NCBI RefSeq assembly: GCF_006717075.1
Contig: NZ_VFQC01000001.1
Span: forward strand, 2,093,501 to 2,157,500
Origin: Haloactinospora alba
GTDB taxonomy: Bacteria > Actinomycetota > Actinomycetes > Streptosporangiales > Streptosporangiaceae
Direction of reading: 5' to 3'
DNA length: 64,000 nt
The notes beneath the pieces are model-generated. The model saw nothing but the letters and a program-made list of their open reading frames with translations, was not told where the DNA came from and ran no database searches. Made by a program: the position numbers and the translations under genes. Below, piece by piece: positions 44,218 through 52,130 of the stretch (the first letter of the stretch is position 1; the number at the start of each line of letters is the position of its first letter).

Positions 44218-44454
44218 GTGTCCGACCAGCCGCTGGTAACGATCGAAGCGATCGGACGGAAATGCCCCGTTCCCGTCATCATGCTCGCCGAGAGGATCCG
44301 CGAGGTCCCCATCGGCTCGCTCGTCGCCGTTACCGCCGACGATCCGGCGGCCAGGACCGACATTCCTTCCTGGTGCCGGATGAAGATGCAGGAGTTCGTC
44401 GCCGAACACCCGCTGGACCATGGTAGCGCCTTTCACGTCCGGCGCATGTACTGA
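44218..44454 (+). CDS. TusA-family sulfur carrier protein
   Basis: 78 aa. The sulfur-accepting Cys is in EAIGRKCPVPVIML (CPXP motif at residues 15-18) and VAVTADDPAARTDIPSWCRM is the second TusA/SirA block. Such proteins relay sulfur to tRNA thiolation or cofactor synthesis. GTG 44218 is chosen since GAGGAG lies 3-4 nt upstream; GTG 44191 in frame is the alternative. Monocistronic, converging on rpsD with a shared terminator. Its partner cannot be told from context. Confidence 0.88.
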   Translation: MSDQPLVTIEAIGRKCPVPVIMLAERIREVPIGSLVAVTADDPAARTDIPSWCRMKMQEFVAEHPLDHGSAFHVRRMY

Positions 44455-44467
44455 GTCCGGGACAACA

Positions 44468-44502
44468 ACGGGACCGCGCACCCGGCGGGTGCGCGGTCCC
44501 GT
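44468..44502. terminator. Bidirectional terminator between tusA and rpsD
   Basis: Perfect 16-bp stem (44468-44483 with 44487-44502; left arm ACGGGACCGCGCACCC), 3-nt loop, in the 68-nt gap between convergent genes. Confidence 0.8.
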
Positions 44503-44522
44503 GTATCCGGGCTGTCCGGTTG

Positions 44523-45134
44523 TTACCGCGCGTAGTACTCGACGACGAGCTGCTCGTCGAAGGGAATCGGCACCTGCTCGCGCGACGGGCGGTCGACGAC
44601 CGCCACCCGCAGGTCCGAGTGGCTCACGGCGAGGTAGCCCGCAGTGCGCTCGTCAGCGTGCACACCCTCGGCAGCCTCGACGAACGGGACCAGCTTCTTG
44701 GACTTCTCCCGAACGCTGACGATCTGCCCCGGCTTGACCTGGAACGAGGGAATGTCCACTTTCTGGCCGTCCACGGTGATGTGACCGTGGTTCACGTACT
44801 GCCGGGCCGCGTAGATCGAGGGAGCCAGCCCCGAGCGCAGCACGACCGACACGAGCCGCATTTCCAGCTCGGCGATCATCTCCTCGCCGGTACGGCCGGA
44901 ACGCTTGCGGGCGCTCTCGTACACCCGGGCGAGCTGCTTCTCCGACAGGTCGTAGTACCAGCGCAGCTTCTGCTTCTCTGCCTGGCGCACCGCGTAGTCG
45001 CTGCTCGAGCGACGAACCCGGCGGCCGTGCTCGCCCGGCGGGTAGGGCCGCTTCTCGAAGTAGCTGACCGCCTTACGGGTCAGCGGGGTACCGGCGCGCC
45101 GGGACAACCGCACCTTAGGTCCGGTGTAGCGCAT
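44523..45134 (-). CDS. rpsD: 30S ribosomal protein S4, cysteine-free form
   Basis: 203 aa. S4 nucleates the 30S 5' domain. The N-terminal domain (RYTGPKVRLSRRAGTPLT, YFEKRPYPPGEHG) and the S4 RNA-binding domain (MRLVSVVLRSGLAPSIYAAR, VNHGHITVDGQKVDIPSF) are complete, ending EQLVVEYYAR. The whole protein contains no cysteine, so it lacks the zinc-binding knuckle of many S4 proteins. It is not next to alaS or the alpha operon, the usual places, so a second rpsD in the genome is possible. ATG 45134 has GGAGG 6 nt upstream. An iron-box-like palindrome lies 34 nt upstream of the start. Confidence 0.96.
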   Translation of the reverse strand: MRYTGPKVRLSRRAGTPLTRKAVSYFEKRPYPPGEHGRRVRRSSSDYAVRQAEKQKLRWYYDLSEKQLARVYESARKRSGRTGEEMIAELEMRLVSVVLRSGLAPSIYAARQYVNHGHITVDGQKVDIPSFQVKPGQIVSVREKSKKLVPFVEAAEGVHADERTAGYLAVSHSDLRVAVVDRPSREQVPIPFDEQLVVEYYAR

Positions 45135-45167
45135 TCACGTCCTCCGTCTGTTTTCATCAAGAGAGTC

Positions 45168-45186
45168 CGAGGTAAGGCTCGCCTAG
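45168..45186 (-). promoter_or_regulatory. IdeR/DmdR-like iron box upstream of rpsD
   Basis: CGAGGTAAGGCTCGCCTAG agrees at 14 of 19 positions with the actinomycete iron-box consensus TTAGGTTAGGCTCACCTAA as I remember it (13 of 15 in the core). It is itself nearly palindromic and nested in a TCCGAG/CTCGGA inverted repeat (45166-45171, 45188-45193). The only gene it can serve is rpsD, because the upstream adoK gene ends with a terminator at 45425-45454. Confidence 0.45.
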
Positions 45187-45424
45187 GTCTCGGAGGTGCC
45201 ACACAGCAACCCGGTCGCGTCCGTCCCACGGACACGACCGCTCCCGTACCGCCACAGAGACCCCCACCGTGGCGGCGTTGGCGTATCTGAACCCGGCGCG
45301 CATCTCAGCGCGCCGGGGCGGGATCACGCCGCTGGCACCGCGGGCGTGTAACACCGCCGGGTGCCGCGGCGCGTGGGTCGCGCTCCCACTGTACGCGTTC
45401 TCCACGGGTGGCCCGAACACACGT

Positions 45425-45454
45425 GTGCCCGTCGGGAACACTCCCGACGGGCAC
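45425..45454 (-). terminator. Terminator behind adoK
   Basis: Perfect 13-bp stem (GTGCCCGTCGGGA at 45425-45437 with TCCCGACGGGCAC at 45442-45454), 4-nt loop, 24 nt after the adoK stop. Confidence 0.8.
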
Positions 45455-45477
45455 GACACGGGTAGCTCAACCCGGTG

Positions 45478-46446
45478 TCACAGGAAGGCCTCGGCCTCGC
45501 GAGCGCTCTCCTCGCCGTAGGAGTCGGTGAGCTTCCTGAGCAGGCTCTCCTTCGTCAGCGTGTACTCCTGGGGCCCATCGGCCTCCAGGCAGTGCACGGC
45601 GGTGGCGTTCCCCACCTGGGCGGAGCGCTCCAGGCTGAGGCCCCATCCCAGGGCGGTGAGGAAACCGGCCCGGAAGGCGTCTCCCACACCGGTGGGCTCG
45701 CCGATGGAGGTCACCGCGGCGGAGGGAACGTGCACCGGCGGCTCACCCTTGCGCGCGATCTCGACGCCCTTGGCGCCGAGCGTGGTGATCCGCATACCGA
45801 CCCGGTCCAGGATCTCCTCTTCGCTCCACCCGCTCTTCTGCTCGGCGAGCGCCTTCTCGTACTCGTTGGTGAACAGGTAGGTGGCGCCCTCGATGAGCTG
45901 GCGGACGTCCGGCCCTTCCAGCAGGGCCAGCTGTTGGGAGGGGTCGGCGGCGAAGGGGATACCGCGCTCCCGGCACTCCTTACTGTGCTGCACCATCGCC
46001 TTGGGGTCGTTGGCGCCGATCAGGACCAGCTCGATCCCGTGCTGCGCGGTCAGTGACGCGAGCTCGATGTCACTGGCCTCGGCCATGGCACCGGGGTAGA
46101 ACGAGGCGATCTGGTTCTGGTCGAGGTCGGTCGTGCAGACGAAGCGAGCGGTGTGCTTCCTCTCGGAGATCCGCACGCCGGAGGCGTCCACTCCATGGCT
46201 TTCCAGGTAGGACTTGTACCCGTCGAAGTCGGCACCGGCCCCGCCCACGAGGAGGGGACGCGCACCCAGCCGTGCCATGGCGAAGGAGATGTTAGGCGCA
46301 ACCCCACCGCGCCGGACGTCCAACTCGTCCACCAGGAACGACAGGGAGATCTGCTCGAGCTGGTCAGCGATGATCTGCTCGGAGAACCGCCCGCCGAAGG
46401 ACATCAGGTGATCGGTAGCGATAGATCCGGTTACAGCGATGCGCAC
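45478..46446 (-). CDS. adoK: Adenosine kinase (PfkB family)
   Basis: 322 aa ribokinase-fold sugar kinase. The N-terminus RIAVTGSIATDHLMSFGGRF, the middle block KHTARFVCTTDLDQNQIASF continuing into the YPGAM motif, and the C-terminal anion hole/catalytic EPTGVGDAFRAGFLTALG closely resemble M. tuberculosis AdoK (Rv2202c) as I remember it. It lies in the same neighbourhood (ctaC, HesB, glycerate kinase). It phosphorylates adenosine to AMP in purine salvage. GTG 46446 has AAGGAG 9 nt upstream. Generic annotation would be carbohydrate kinase. Confidence 0.88.
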   Translation of the reverse strand: MRIAVTGSIATDHLMSFGGRFSEQIIADQLEQISLSFLVDELDVRRGGVAPNISFAMARLGARPLLVGGAGADFDGYKSYLESHGVDASGVRISERKHTARFVCTTDLDQNQIASFYPGAMAEASDIELASLTAQHGIELVLIGANDPKAMVQHSKECRERGIPFAADPSQQLALLEGPDVRQLIEGATYLFTNEYEKALAEQKSGWSEEEILDRVGMRITTLGAKGVEIARKGEPPVHVPSAAVTSIGEPTGVGDAFRAGFLTALGWGLSLERSAQVGNATAVHCLEADGPQEYTLTKESLLRKLTDSYGEESAREAEAFL

Positions 46447-46569
46447 TCTGTAGGGCTCCTTGTATCGGGGAGACAAGACAAGCCCCAAGAGTACCCAGCG
46501 TCCTTCGCCGGCTCCGGAAGGCCCCCTCGAATTCCCTATGTTCCTGACCCTGCGCATCCGGGCGAACAC

Positions 46570-46610
46570 AGCACCGGCCCGTGCGACACGCACTCGCACG
46601 GGCCGGTGCT
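46570..46610 (-). terminator. Terminator behind the HesB/IscA gene
   Basis: Perfect 17-bp stem (46570-46586 with 46594-46610; left arm begins AGCACCGGCCCG), 7-nt loop, 10 nt after the stop of the iron-sulfur gene. Confidence 0.85.
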
Positions 46611-46619
46611 CGGGGCTCC

Positions 46620-46970
46620 TCAGTTGAAGGAGTCGCCGCAGGCGCAGGAGCCGGTCGCGTTGGGGTTGTCGATGGTGAAGCCCTGCTTCTCGATGGTGTC
46701 GACGAAGTCGATCGTGGCACCGATCAGGTAGGGCGCGCTCATCCGGTCGGTAACGACCTCGACGCCACCGAAATCGGCCACCACGTCGCCGTCGAGCTCA
46801 CGCTCGTCGAAGAAGAGCTGGTACCGCAGTCCCGAGCAGCCGCCCGGCTGGACAGCGACACGAAGACGAAGATCGTCCCTGCCCTCCTGGTCGAGCAGAC
46901 CCTTGATCTTGCTCGAAGCCTCGTCAGTCAGGATGACCCCTTGCGCGGTGGCCTCGCTCTGAACCGTCAT
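46620..46970 (-). CDS. erpA: HesB/IscA-family iron-sulfur cluster insertion protein
   Basis: 116 aa, the A-type carrier that passes [4Fe-4S] or [2Fe-2S] clusters to apoproteins. The three cluster cysteines are in QPGGCSGLRYQLF and NATGSCACGDSFN. Length and ending are typical of ErpA-like proteins. It stands alone between adoK and glycerate kinase, as Rv2204c does. Several clients are nearby (the Rieske protein, lipoyl synthase expected after lipB), but it should serve the whole cell. The symbol follows the common actinobacterial annotation; IscA/SufA alternatives cannot be excluded. Confidence 0.9.
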   Translation of the reverse strand: MTVQSEATAQGVILTDEASSKIKGLLDQEGRDDLRLRVAVQPGGCSGLRYQLFFDERELDGDVVADFGGVEVVTDRMSAPYLIGATIDFVDTIEKQGFTIDNPNATGSCACGDSFN

Positions 46971-47099
46971 CTGCTAGTTCCTCCAAAACAGGCGTGGCGG
47001 CCGCCACGGCGACCTGGTTGCTCCTCGGCCGCCTCAACGCCGAGGCTCGGTTGTGCATTCCTGCCAATGGCGGGCACGCGCGCTGGTACTGCCTCCAGG

Positions 47100-48212
47100 T
47101 TAGGCCGTTGAGTGACGACGGGCTACCGTCGCCGCAAGCGTACGCAGCTCGGCGGCCGGCTGTTCGAGCGCGGCCTCCACCGAACCGGCGGACTCCACCA
47201 GGGAGTACGTCGACGTGATGCCAGCCGCCCGCGCCTCGTGTGGGGCCACGTCCACCACCCCGGCCACCACCGCGCACGCGGTTCCTCGCTTCGCGGCCGT
47301 GGTGGCGACACCGTGGGGGAGCTTGCCCCGCAGCGACTGGGAGTCGAACGACCCCTCCCCAGTGAGGACCAGGTCGGCCGACGCCACCCGTTCGGCGAGT
47401 CCCACCGCTTCCAGTACCCGCTGCACCCCCGACTCCACACTTCCGTCGAGAAGCAGGAGAGCATAGCCCAGGCCGCCCGCCGCGCCCGCTCCTGGAGTGT
47501 TGCGGAACTCACCTCCCACCGTGACGGCGTCGGCGAAGGTGGAGAGCGCCGTTTCCAGGCGCCGCACCTGCTCCTCGTCCGCTCCCTTCTGCGGGCCGAA
47601 GACGGCCGACGCCCCGCTGTCGCCGACGAGGGGGTTGTCCACGTCCGTGGCGGCGACCAGCCGCACACCGGCGGTGGCGGCACGGGCCGGGGCCAGGTTC
47701 ACGGGACCGGTGAGTGCGGCGAGGGGCGATCCCCCGTGGGCCAGGAGGTCACTCGGGGCGGCGCCGAGCGCGGCGAGCATCCCCGCGCCGCCGTCGTTGG
47801 TCGCGCTGCCTCCGAGCCCCACGACGGCGGTCTCGGCGCCTTCGGAGACGGCATGGGAGATCAGCTCCCCCACGCCGTAACTGGTCGCGTGTTCCGGGTT
47901 TCGCTGTGTGGCGGGCACCAGGTGCAGCCCGCACGCCTGGGCACTCTCGATGTAGGCGGTGGCGGTGTCGGACACGAGAAGGTACTCGGCGTCCACCGGG
48001 TTTCCCTGGGGCCCGGTCACGGTTACGGACACGCGCTTCCCACCCAGGGCGGTGTGCAGCACTTCGACGAAACCGGGGCCACCGTCGGACAGGGGAACGC
48101 GCTCGATGTCCGCGTCGGGGTCGGTCTCGTGCCATCCCTGGGCGAGCGCCTCGGCGGCCTCGACCGCGGAGAGGGTTCCGGCGAACTTGTCTGGGGCAAT
48201 AACGATACGCAC
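47100..48212 (-). CDS. Glycerate kinase (GarK/GlxK family)
   Basis: 370 aa. It phosphorylates glycerate, linking glyoxylate or serine breakdown to glycolysis. Signatures: MRIVIAPDKFAGTLSAVEAA, VPLSDGGPGFVEVLHTAL, VVGLGGSATNDGGAGML, and LVLTGEGSFDSQSLRGKLP near residue 280. The 2- or 3-phosphate product cannot be told from sequence. GTG 48212 has a weak GGAACC. Two direct repeats 52-92 nt upstream may bind a regulator. No glyoxylate carboligase or tartronate reductase gene is nearby. Confidence 0.93.
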   Translation of the reverse strand: MRIVIAPDKFAGTLSAVEAAEALAQGWHETDPDADIERVPLSDGGPGFVEVLHTALGGKRVSVTVTGPQGNPVDAEYLLVSDTATAYIESAQACGLHLVPATQRNPEHATSYGVGELISHAVSEGAETAVVGLGGSATNDGGAGMLAALGAAPSDLLAHGGSPLAALTGPVNLAPARAATAGVRLVAATDVDNPLVGDSGASAVFGPQKGADEEQVRRLETALSTFADAVTVGGEFRNTPGAGAAGGLGYALLLLDGSVESGVQRVLEAVGLAERVASADLVLTGEGSFDSQSLRGKLPHGVATTAAKRGTACAVVAGVVDVAPHEARAAGITSTYSLVESAGSVEAALEQPAAELRTLAATVARRHSTA

Positions 48213-48263
48213 GGTTCCAGTCTGCCCGCAGGCACCCGCCGCGACCAGCCCTCTGCGGAAAAT

Positions 48264-48304
48264 TTATCCACTTTACGAGATTTATTTTCCGCTTCACGAA
48301 ATAA
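48264..48304 (-). promoter_or_regulatory. Two direct repeats in 21-bp phase upstream of glycerate kinase
   Basis: On the plus strand TTATCCACTTTACGAGATTT (48264-48283) and TTTTCCGCTTCACGAAATAA (48285-48304) agree at 14 of 20 positions and are exactly 21 bp apart, two helical turns. The second is framed by TTTATTT/AAATAAA. They lie in an AT-rich island 52-92 nt before the glycerate kinase start and probably bind two dimers on one DNA face. An IclR-type site is a guess. Confidence 0.5.
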
Positions 48305-48320
48305 ACGTATGGCAGCGCTC

Positions 48321-49114
48321 CTAGAAGACGAGCGTGTCCAACCACCGTTCCCACGGTTCCCGGTTACCCGTCAGCACGCGGCTGTGACCGTTCTCGAGCG
48401 AAAGCCGCCGGGCGACCACCAGCGCCAGTTCCCCCGGCGGCCCGGCGAGCGTCGAGTCCGCGGGCTCGTCAGCGGTGGCGTGCCTCGTGGTGAAACCGTC
48501 CGTGCCGAGGTCGACGCGCCAGTGCACGTCACTGTCGGTGGCCGACAGCGCCAGCACCCCCGGGGTCTCCGGCCCCGTCGGGACTCCCTTGTACTCGTGC
48601 ACAACGGCGATGATCCCGAAGAACTCGTCGATGGCGTCGACTCCGTACTGATACTCCTCCGGAGCGGGTTCCCCAGCGCCAGTTCCGCGTCGGCCCGGTG
48701 GACCGCCGTCTCGTGCAGCGCGCGGCGCGGCCAGAAGCGGGCGTGGTTGTCACTGCTCCAACTCCACACCGGGGTCTCCGGATCGGCTCCCCGGAACGCC
48801 GACTCCATCACCTCCGCACCCTCCGCCAACCACGCCGGATAGGCCTCGAACGTCTCCGGAGCCGGAGCGTTCACCTCCAGCATCCGGGTACTGCGCTGTT
48901 CGACCAGGGCGGCGAACCAGCGGTGCGCCCGGCCCACATGCCGCAGCAACTCGCCCAGGCTCCACTCCGGACACGTCGGCACGGTGACGGTGAGGTCGGC
49001 GCCCTCCACCATCCCGGCGAGCCTTCGGGTCTCCGCTCCCACCGCCTCGATATACGTCCCGTAGCTCAACCGGTGGCACGCCTCGGTTGGTTCCGGGACA
49101 ACCGCGTCGGTCAT
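48321..49114 (-). pseudogene. Mycothiol-dependent maleylpyruvate isomerase-family protein, frameshifted
   Basis: An intact gene would give about 264 aa: an N-terminal MDMPI/DinB-like four-helix domain (YIEAVGAETRRLAGMVEGAD, TCPEWSLGELLRHVGRAHRW with the metal His) and a C-terminal domain (GTDGFTTRHATADEP, PGELALVVARRLSLE). ATG 49114 has GAGGAAG 5 nt upstream. After LALG (C-run at 48671-48674, a G4 on the coding strand) the good sequence continues in another frame as EPAPEEYQYGVDAIDEFFG and runs to 48321. One missing G explains this. The original frame continues to 48371 with Ser/Arg-rich nonsense. It may be a true lesion or a sequencing error in the G-run. Confidence 0.85.
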
Positions 49115-49208
49115 AGGGCTTCCTCACGTCGTGCGGGGGGTAACCGCCCACGGACACATCCTCCCGGTGGGAACGTATCCCTTCCCAACGACGCGACGAG
49201 GCAACCCG

Positions 49209-49787
49209 CTACAGTCCGGGGGCCCCGTACACCGGGAACCACCGGGACTTGTCCTTCTCCAGCGGAACGTCGTTGCCCACGGTCGCCTCGATCTGCAGCT
49301 CGAGCGCGTTGTCCCTGCGCTGCCCTCCGGCCGGGACGAACGGGTAGAAGGTGCCGCGCTTGTAGAGGTACACCAGGGCGACCTTGCGCCCCCTGTCGTC
49401 GGCGAACGCCACCAGGGAGCACAGCAGGGACGGGCCGAACCCGGCCTGTTCCAGCGAGGAGTTGACCGCGTGGATGTCGGTGACCAGGTCACTGATGTCG
49501 CCCGTCTCCGGATTGCCGCCCCGGAGCACCAGCCAGGTGTAACCGTACTCATCCGACACAGGTTCGGTGGCCGGTCCACTTCCCGTGTTGAGCAGCTCGG
49601 TGATGTCCTGCTCGACGTCGGCGAAGGCCCGTCCTTCGGTCGGACGGAACGCCACGGACCCCACGCCGGTGGGGACGAACCCTGTCGCGGCGCGCAGGGT
49701 CACGGCCGCCGACGGCAGGCTGAACAACTGGTCCAGATCGGGTTTGGCCGGTTTGGAACGGCCCAGCAGGGCACGCAGGAAACTCAT
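49209..49787 (-). CDS. pspAB: PspA-associated protein PspAB
   Basis: 192 aa from ATG 49787, giving MSFLRALLGRSKPAKPDLDQ, the PspAB opening. The protein is soluble and alpha/beta (AAVTLRAATGFVPTGVGSVA, YGYTWLVLRGGNPETGDISD, VALVYLYKRGTFYPFVP). PspAB occurs with PspA in actinobacterial and archaeal envelope-stress loci; its biochemical role is unknown. It lies 50 nt downstream of htpX on the same strand, completing the set pspA-pspAA-htpX-pspAB. Confidence 0.85.
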   Translation of the reverse strand: MSFLRALLGRSKPAKPDLDQLFSLPSAAVTLRAATGFVPTGVGSVAFRPTEGRAFADVEQDITELLNTGSGPATEPVSDEYGYTWLVLRGGNPETGDISDLVTDIHAVNSSLEQAGFGPSLLCSLVAFADDRGRKVALVYLYKRGTFYPFVPAGGQRRDNALELQIEATVGNDVPLEKDKSRWFPVYGAPGL

Positions 49788-49837
49788 GCCGATACTCGTC
49801 TCGCTCTCGTCACGGAAGGGCGATGCCCCTCCCGGGG

Positions 49838-50755
49838 TTACGCTCCGGTGCCAAGGTTGCGGGAGATCTCGCCGAGCTGGGCGAGGCGCTGCTCGACCGG
49901 GGGGTGGGTGGCGAACAGCTGACTGAGGCTGAACCCCTTCTTGGAGAACGCCGGGGTGAAGAAGAAGGCGTTGAACGGTTCCACCTGGCGCAGGTCCTTG
50001 CTCGGAATCCGCGCCATGTCGCCCGTGATCTTGGTCAGGGCGCTGCCGAGCGTCGAGGGTTGCCCGGTCAGGTAGGCGGCGGCGCGGTCGGCCGAGAGTT
50101 CCCGGTACCGCGACAGGACGCGGGTCAGCACGAAACTGACCGCCCACACCACGGCACTGATCACCACGACCGCCAGCGCGATCAGGGCGGGGTTGTTCTG
50201 GTCACGTCCACGGCCCCCGCCGGAGAACAGCGCGAAACGCAGCGCTATCTGGGTGAGGAAGCCCGCCACGATCCCGAGGAAGCCGGCGATGGTCATCACC
50301 ATCACGTCCCGGTGGGCGACATGGGACAGTTCGTGGGCCAGCACCGCCTCCAGCTCGCCCTTCTCCAGCCGGCGCATGAGGCCGGTGGTCGCGCACACCA
50401 CCGTGTTCTTCTCGTTGTGTCCGGTGGCGAACGCGTTGGGCACGTCCGTTTCCGCGACGGCGACCCTGGGTTTGGGCATGTCGGCCATCGCGCACAGCCG
50501 GTCCACCACGGCGTGCAGCTCGGGCGCCTGCTCCGGGGTGACCTCCCGGGCCCCCATCGAGTACACCGCGACCTTGTCCGAGGAGAAGTACTGGATCACC
50601 GCGAACACCGCGACGAGTCCGGCGACCAGGTACCACGGCACGCCGACGAGGACCAGCAGGACGACGAACGCCACGTAGACGACGCCCAGCAGGGCCATCG
50701 TCGCCACCATACGGACTGTCAGCCCACGGTCGGGAATGAACTTGGAACCTGCCAC
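49838..50755 (-). CDS. htpX: Zinc metalloprotease HtpX
   Basis: 305 aa, M48 family membrane protease. Two N-terminal membrane segments (MVATMALLGVVYVAFVVLLV, VPWYLVAGLVAVFAVIQYF), zinc site VLAHELSHVAHRD with the third ligand in RYRELSADRAAAYL, and two more hydrophobic segments between. HtpX degrades damaged or misfolded membrane proteins. Its place between pspAA and pspAB suggests a joint response to membrane stress. GTG 50755 has AGGCGG upstream. About 170 nt without a gene separate it from pspAA, so it may have its own promoter. Confidence 0.94.
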   Translation of the reverse strand: MAGSKFIPDRGLTVRMVATMALLGVVYVAFVVLLVLVGVPWYLVAGLVAVFAVIQYFSSDKVAVYSMGAREVTPEQAPELHAVVDRLCAMADMPKPRVAVAETDVPNAFATGHNEKNTVVCATTGLMRRLEKGELEAVLAHELSHVAHRDVMVMTIAGFLGIVAGFLTQIALRFALFSGGGRGRDQNNPALIALAVVVISAVVWAVSFVLTRVLSRYRELSADRAAAYLTGQPSTLGSALTKITGDMARIPSKDLRQVEPFNAFFFTPAFSKKGFSLSQLFATHPPVEQRLAQLGEISRNLGTGA

Positions 50756-50923
50756 GGCGTTCCGCCTTTCAGCGAACGGTTCCGTTACTGAACGGACTCA
50801 CTGCAGTCTAGTCCGGTCAGGTTGGAATTCCGTAAGACGAGCCGTGGCCTGTCGTCCTCTGCTCAGCCGTTCCCGGAGCGGCGCGCCCGCACGGGTGGTG
50901 GTTCCCCCTGTCGAGGGCGGCCG

Positions 50924-51208
50924 TCACGCGAGGTCGGGGATCAGCCCCTCGTCCCCGAGCATGGCACGGACCTCCTCCATGCTGGCGTCCGCGTGCGGCA
51001 GGATGAACTGTGAGGGCTCCAGGGACTCCGGCGGCAGCGGCTTCCCGTCACTGCGCACCTTGTCCAGGAGTTCGTGGAGCGCCTGACGAAAGTCCGACTC
51101 GTTGCCCGCCTCGATCGCCTGCTCCAACGTGCGGTCCACGTCGTTGAGCAGGTCGAGGTCGGCATCGGAGAGGTCGACCTGGCCCTCCCCCATGATGCGG
51201 ACGATCAT
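50924..51208 (-). CDS. pspAA: PspA-associated protein PspAA
   Basis: 94 aa. MIVRIMGEGQVDLSDADLDL at the N-terminus, a helical middle (LNDVDRTLEQAIEAGNESDF), and LEPSQFILPHADASMEEVRA with LGDEGLIPD at the end are the conserved PspAA blocks. It is a small cytoplasmic partner of PspA of unknown mechanism. Its ATG overlaps the pspA stop by 4 nt (ATGA), so both are made in coupled fashion. Confidence 0.92.
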   Translation of the reverse strand: MIVRIMGEGQVDLSDADLDLLNDVDRTLEQAIEAGNESDFRQALHELLDKVRSDGKPLPPESLEPSQFILPHADASMEEVRAMLGDEGLIPDLA

Positions 51209-52005
51209 GTGTCCTCCCCTTGACGGTGCGAGCGGGAACTGCTCTGCGTCTGGGCGGAGCCGGAACCACCGTTCTCGAGCTGCGGGGTGGAATCACCGCT
51301 GCCCTGGCCCACCTCGCGCTTCATCTGCTCGAGCTCCAGTTCGACGCCGCTGCTACTGGCCATGTTGTCGAGCTCGGACTGGATGTCGTCCTTCGAGGAG
51401 GAACCGGTCACATCGTCCAACGCACCGGACTCCAGGAGTTCGTCCACCGCACCGGCCCGCGCCTGCATGTCCGAGGTCTTGTCCTCGGCCCGCTGCACCG
51501 CCATGCCGACGTCGCCCATCTCCTCGGAGATTCCGGAGAACGCCTCGCTGATCTGCGTCTGTGCCTGGGCGGCGGTGTAGTTGGCCTTGATCGTCTCCTT
51601 ACGGGTGCGGAAGGAGTCGACCTTGGCCTGCAGCCGTTGCGCGGCCAGACTCAACTTCTGTTCTTCGCCCTGCAACTGTTCGTGCTGCTGGCGCAGGTCG
51701 TCCATCTGGGACTGCAGTCCGGAGCGGCGGGTGAGCGCCTCGCGGGCGAGGTCCTCCCGCTCCTGCTGAAGAGCCTGCCGACTCTGGTTCTGCAGTTTGT
51801 CCGACTGCTGTTCCAGCTGCTGGATCTGCATCTCGACCCGTTTACGGGAGGTGGCGACGTCCGCCACACCCCGCCGGACCTTCTGCAGAAGCTCCAGTTG
51901 CTTCTGATACGAGTAGTCGAGGCTCTCCCTCGGATCCTCGACGGAGTCCAGGGCTTTGTTGGCCTTGGACTTGAAAACCATGGAAAGTCGCTGAAACACG
52001 CTCAT
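51205..52005 (-). CDS. pspA: Phage shock protein A (PspA/IM30, ESCRT-III-like)
   Basis: 266 aa from ATG 52005 (MSVFQRLSMVFKSKANKALD). The N-terminal amphipathic helix binds membrane, and long helices alpha1-alpha5 follow (DPRESLDYSYQKQLELLQKV, then the Gln/Leu-rich coiled coil to about residue 170). The C-terminal 50 residues are a Ser/Gln/Gly-rich tail. PspA forms ESCRT-III-like assemblies that protect the cytoplasmic membrane. A longer frame to 52110 is unsupported. It diverges from the DUF3043 gene, with 125 nt between the starts. No ClgR/RodZ-like neighbour is found here. Confidence 0.95.
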   Translation of the reverse strand: MSVFQRLSMVFKSKANKALDSVEDPRESLDYSYQKQLELLQKVRRGVADVATSRKRVEMQIQQLEQQSDKLQNQSRQALQQEREDLAREALTRRSGLQSQMDDLRQQHEQLQGEEQKLSLAAQRLQAKVDSFRTRKETIKANYTAAQAQTQISEAFSGISEEMGDVGMAVQRAEDKTSDMQARAGAVDELLESGALDDVTGSSSKDDIQSELDNMASSSGVELELEQMKREVGQGSGDSTPQLENGGSGSAQTQSSSRSHRQGEDT

Positions 52006-52117
52006 CGGCGTGGCCGTCCCCTTCTCGGTCCGTAATCGGCTGTTCCCGGCGGGCGCTGCATCCACCCTACGTGCTATGGCGAGTCGTCGCCATGAACCCT
52101 GATGCGGCAACAGCCTC

Positions 52118-52123
52118 TATCCT
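52118..52123 (+). promoter_or_regulatory. -10 box (TATCCT), leaderless start of the DUF3043 gene
   Basis: TATCCT, 7 nt, GTG 52131. It matches TATAAT at four of six positions. Confidence 0.5.
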
Positions 52124-52130
52124 GAGAGAC

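Noticed and set aside
45455-45477. tRNA-like GGGTAGCTCAACCCGG before the adoK stop
   Set aside because: Only a D-arm-like fragment; no acceptor stem, anticodon arm or T-arm can be built around it.
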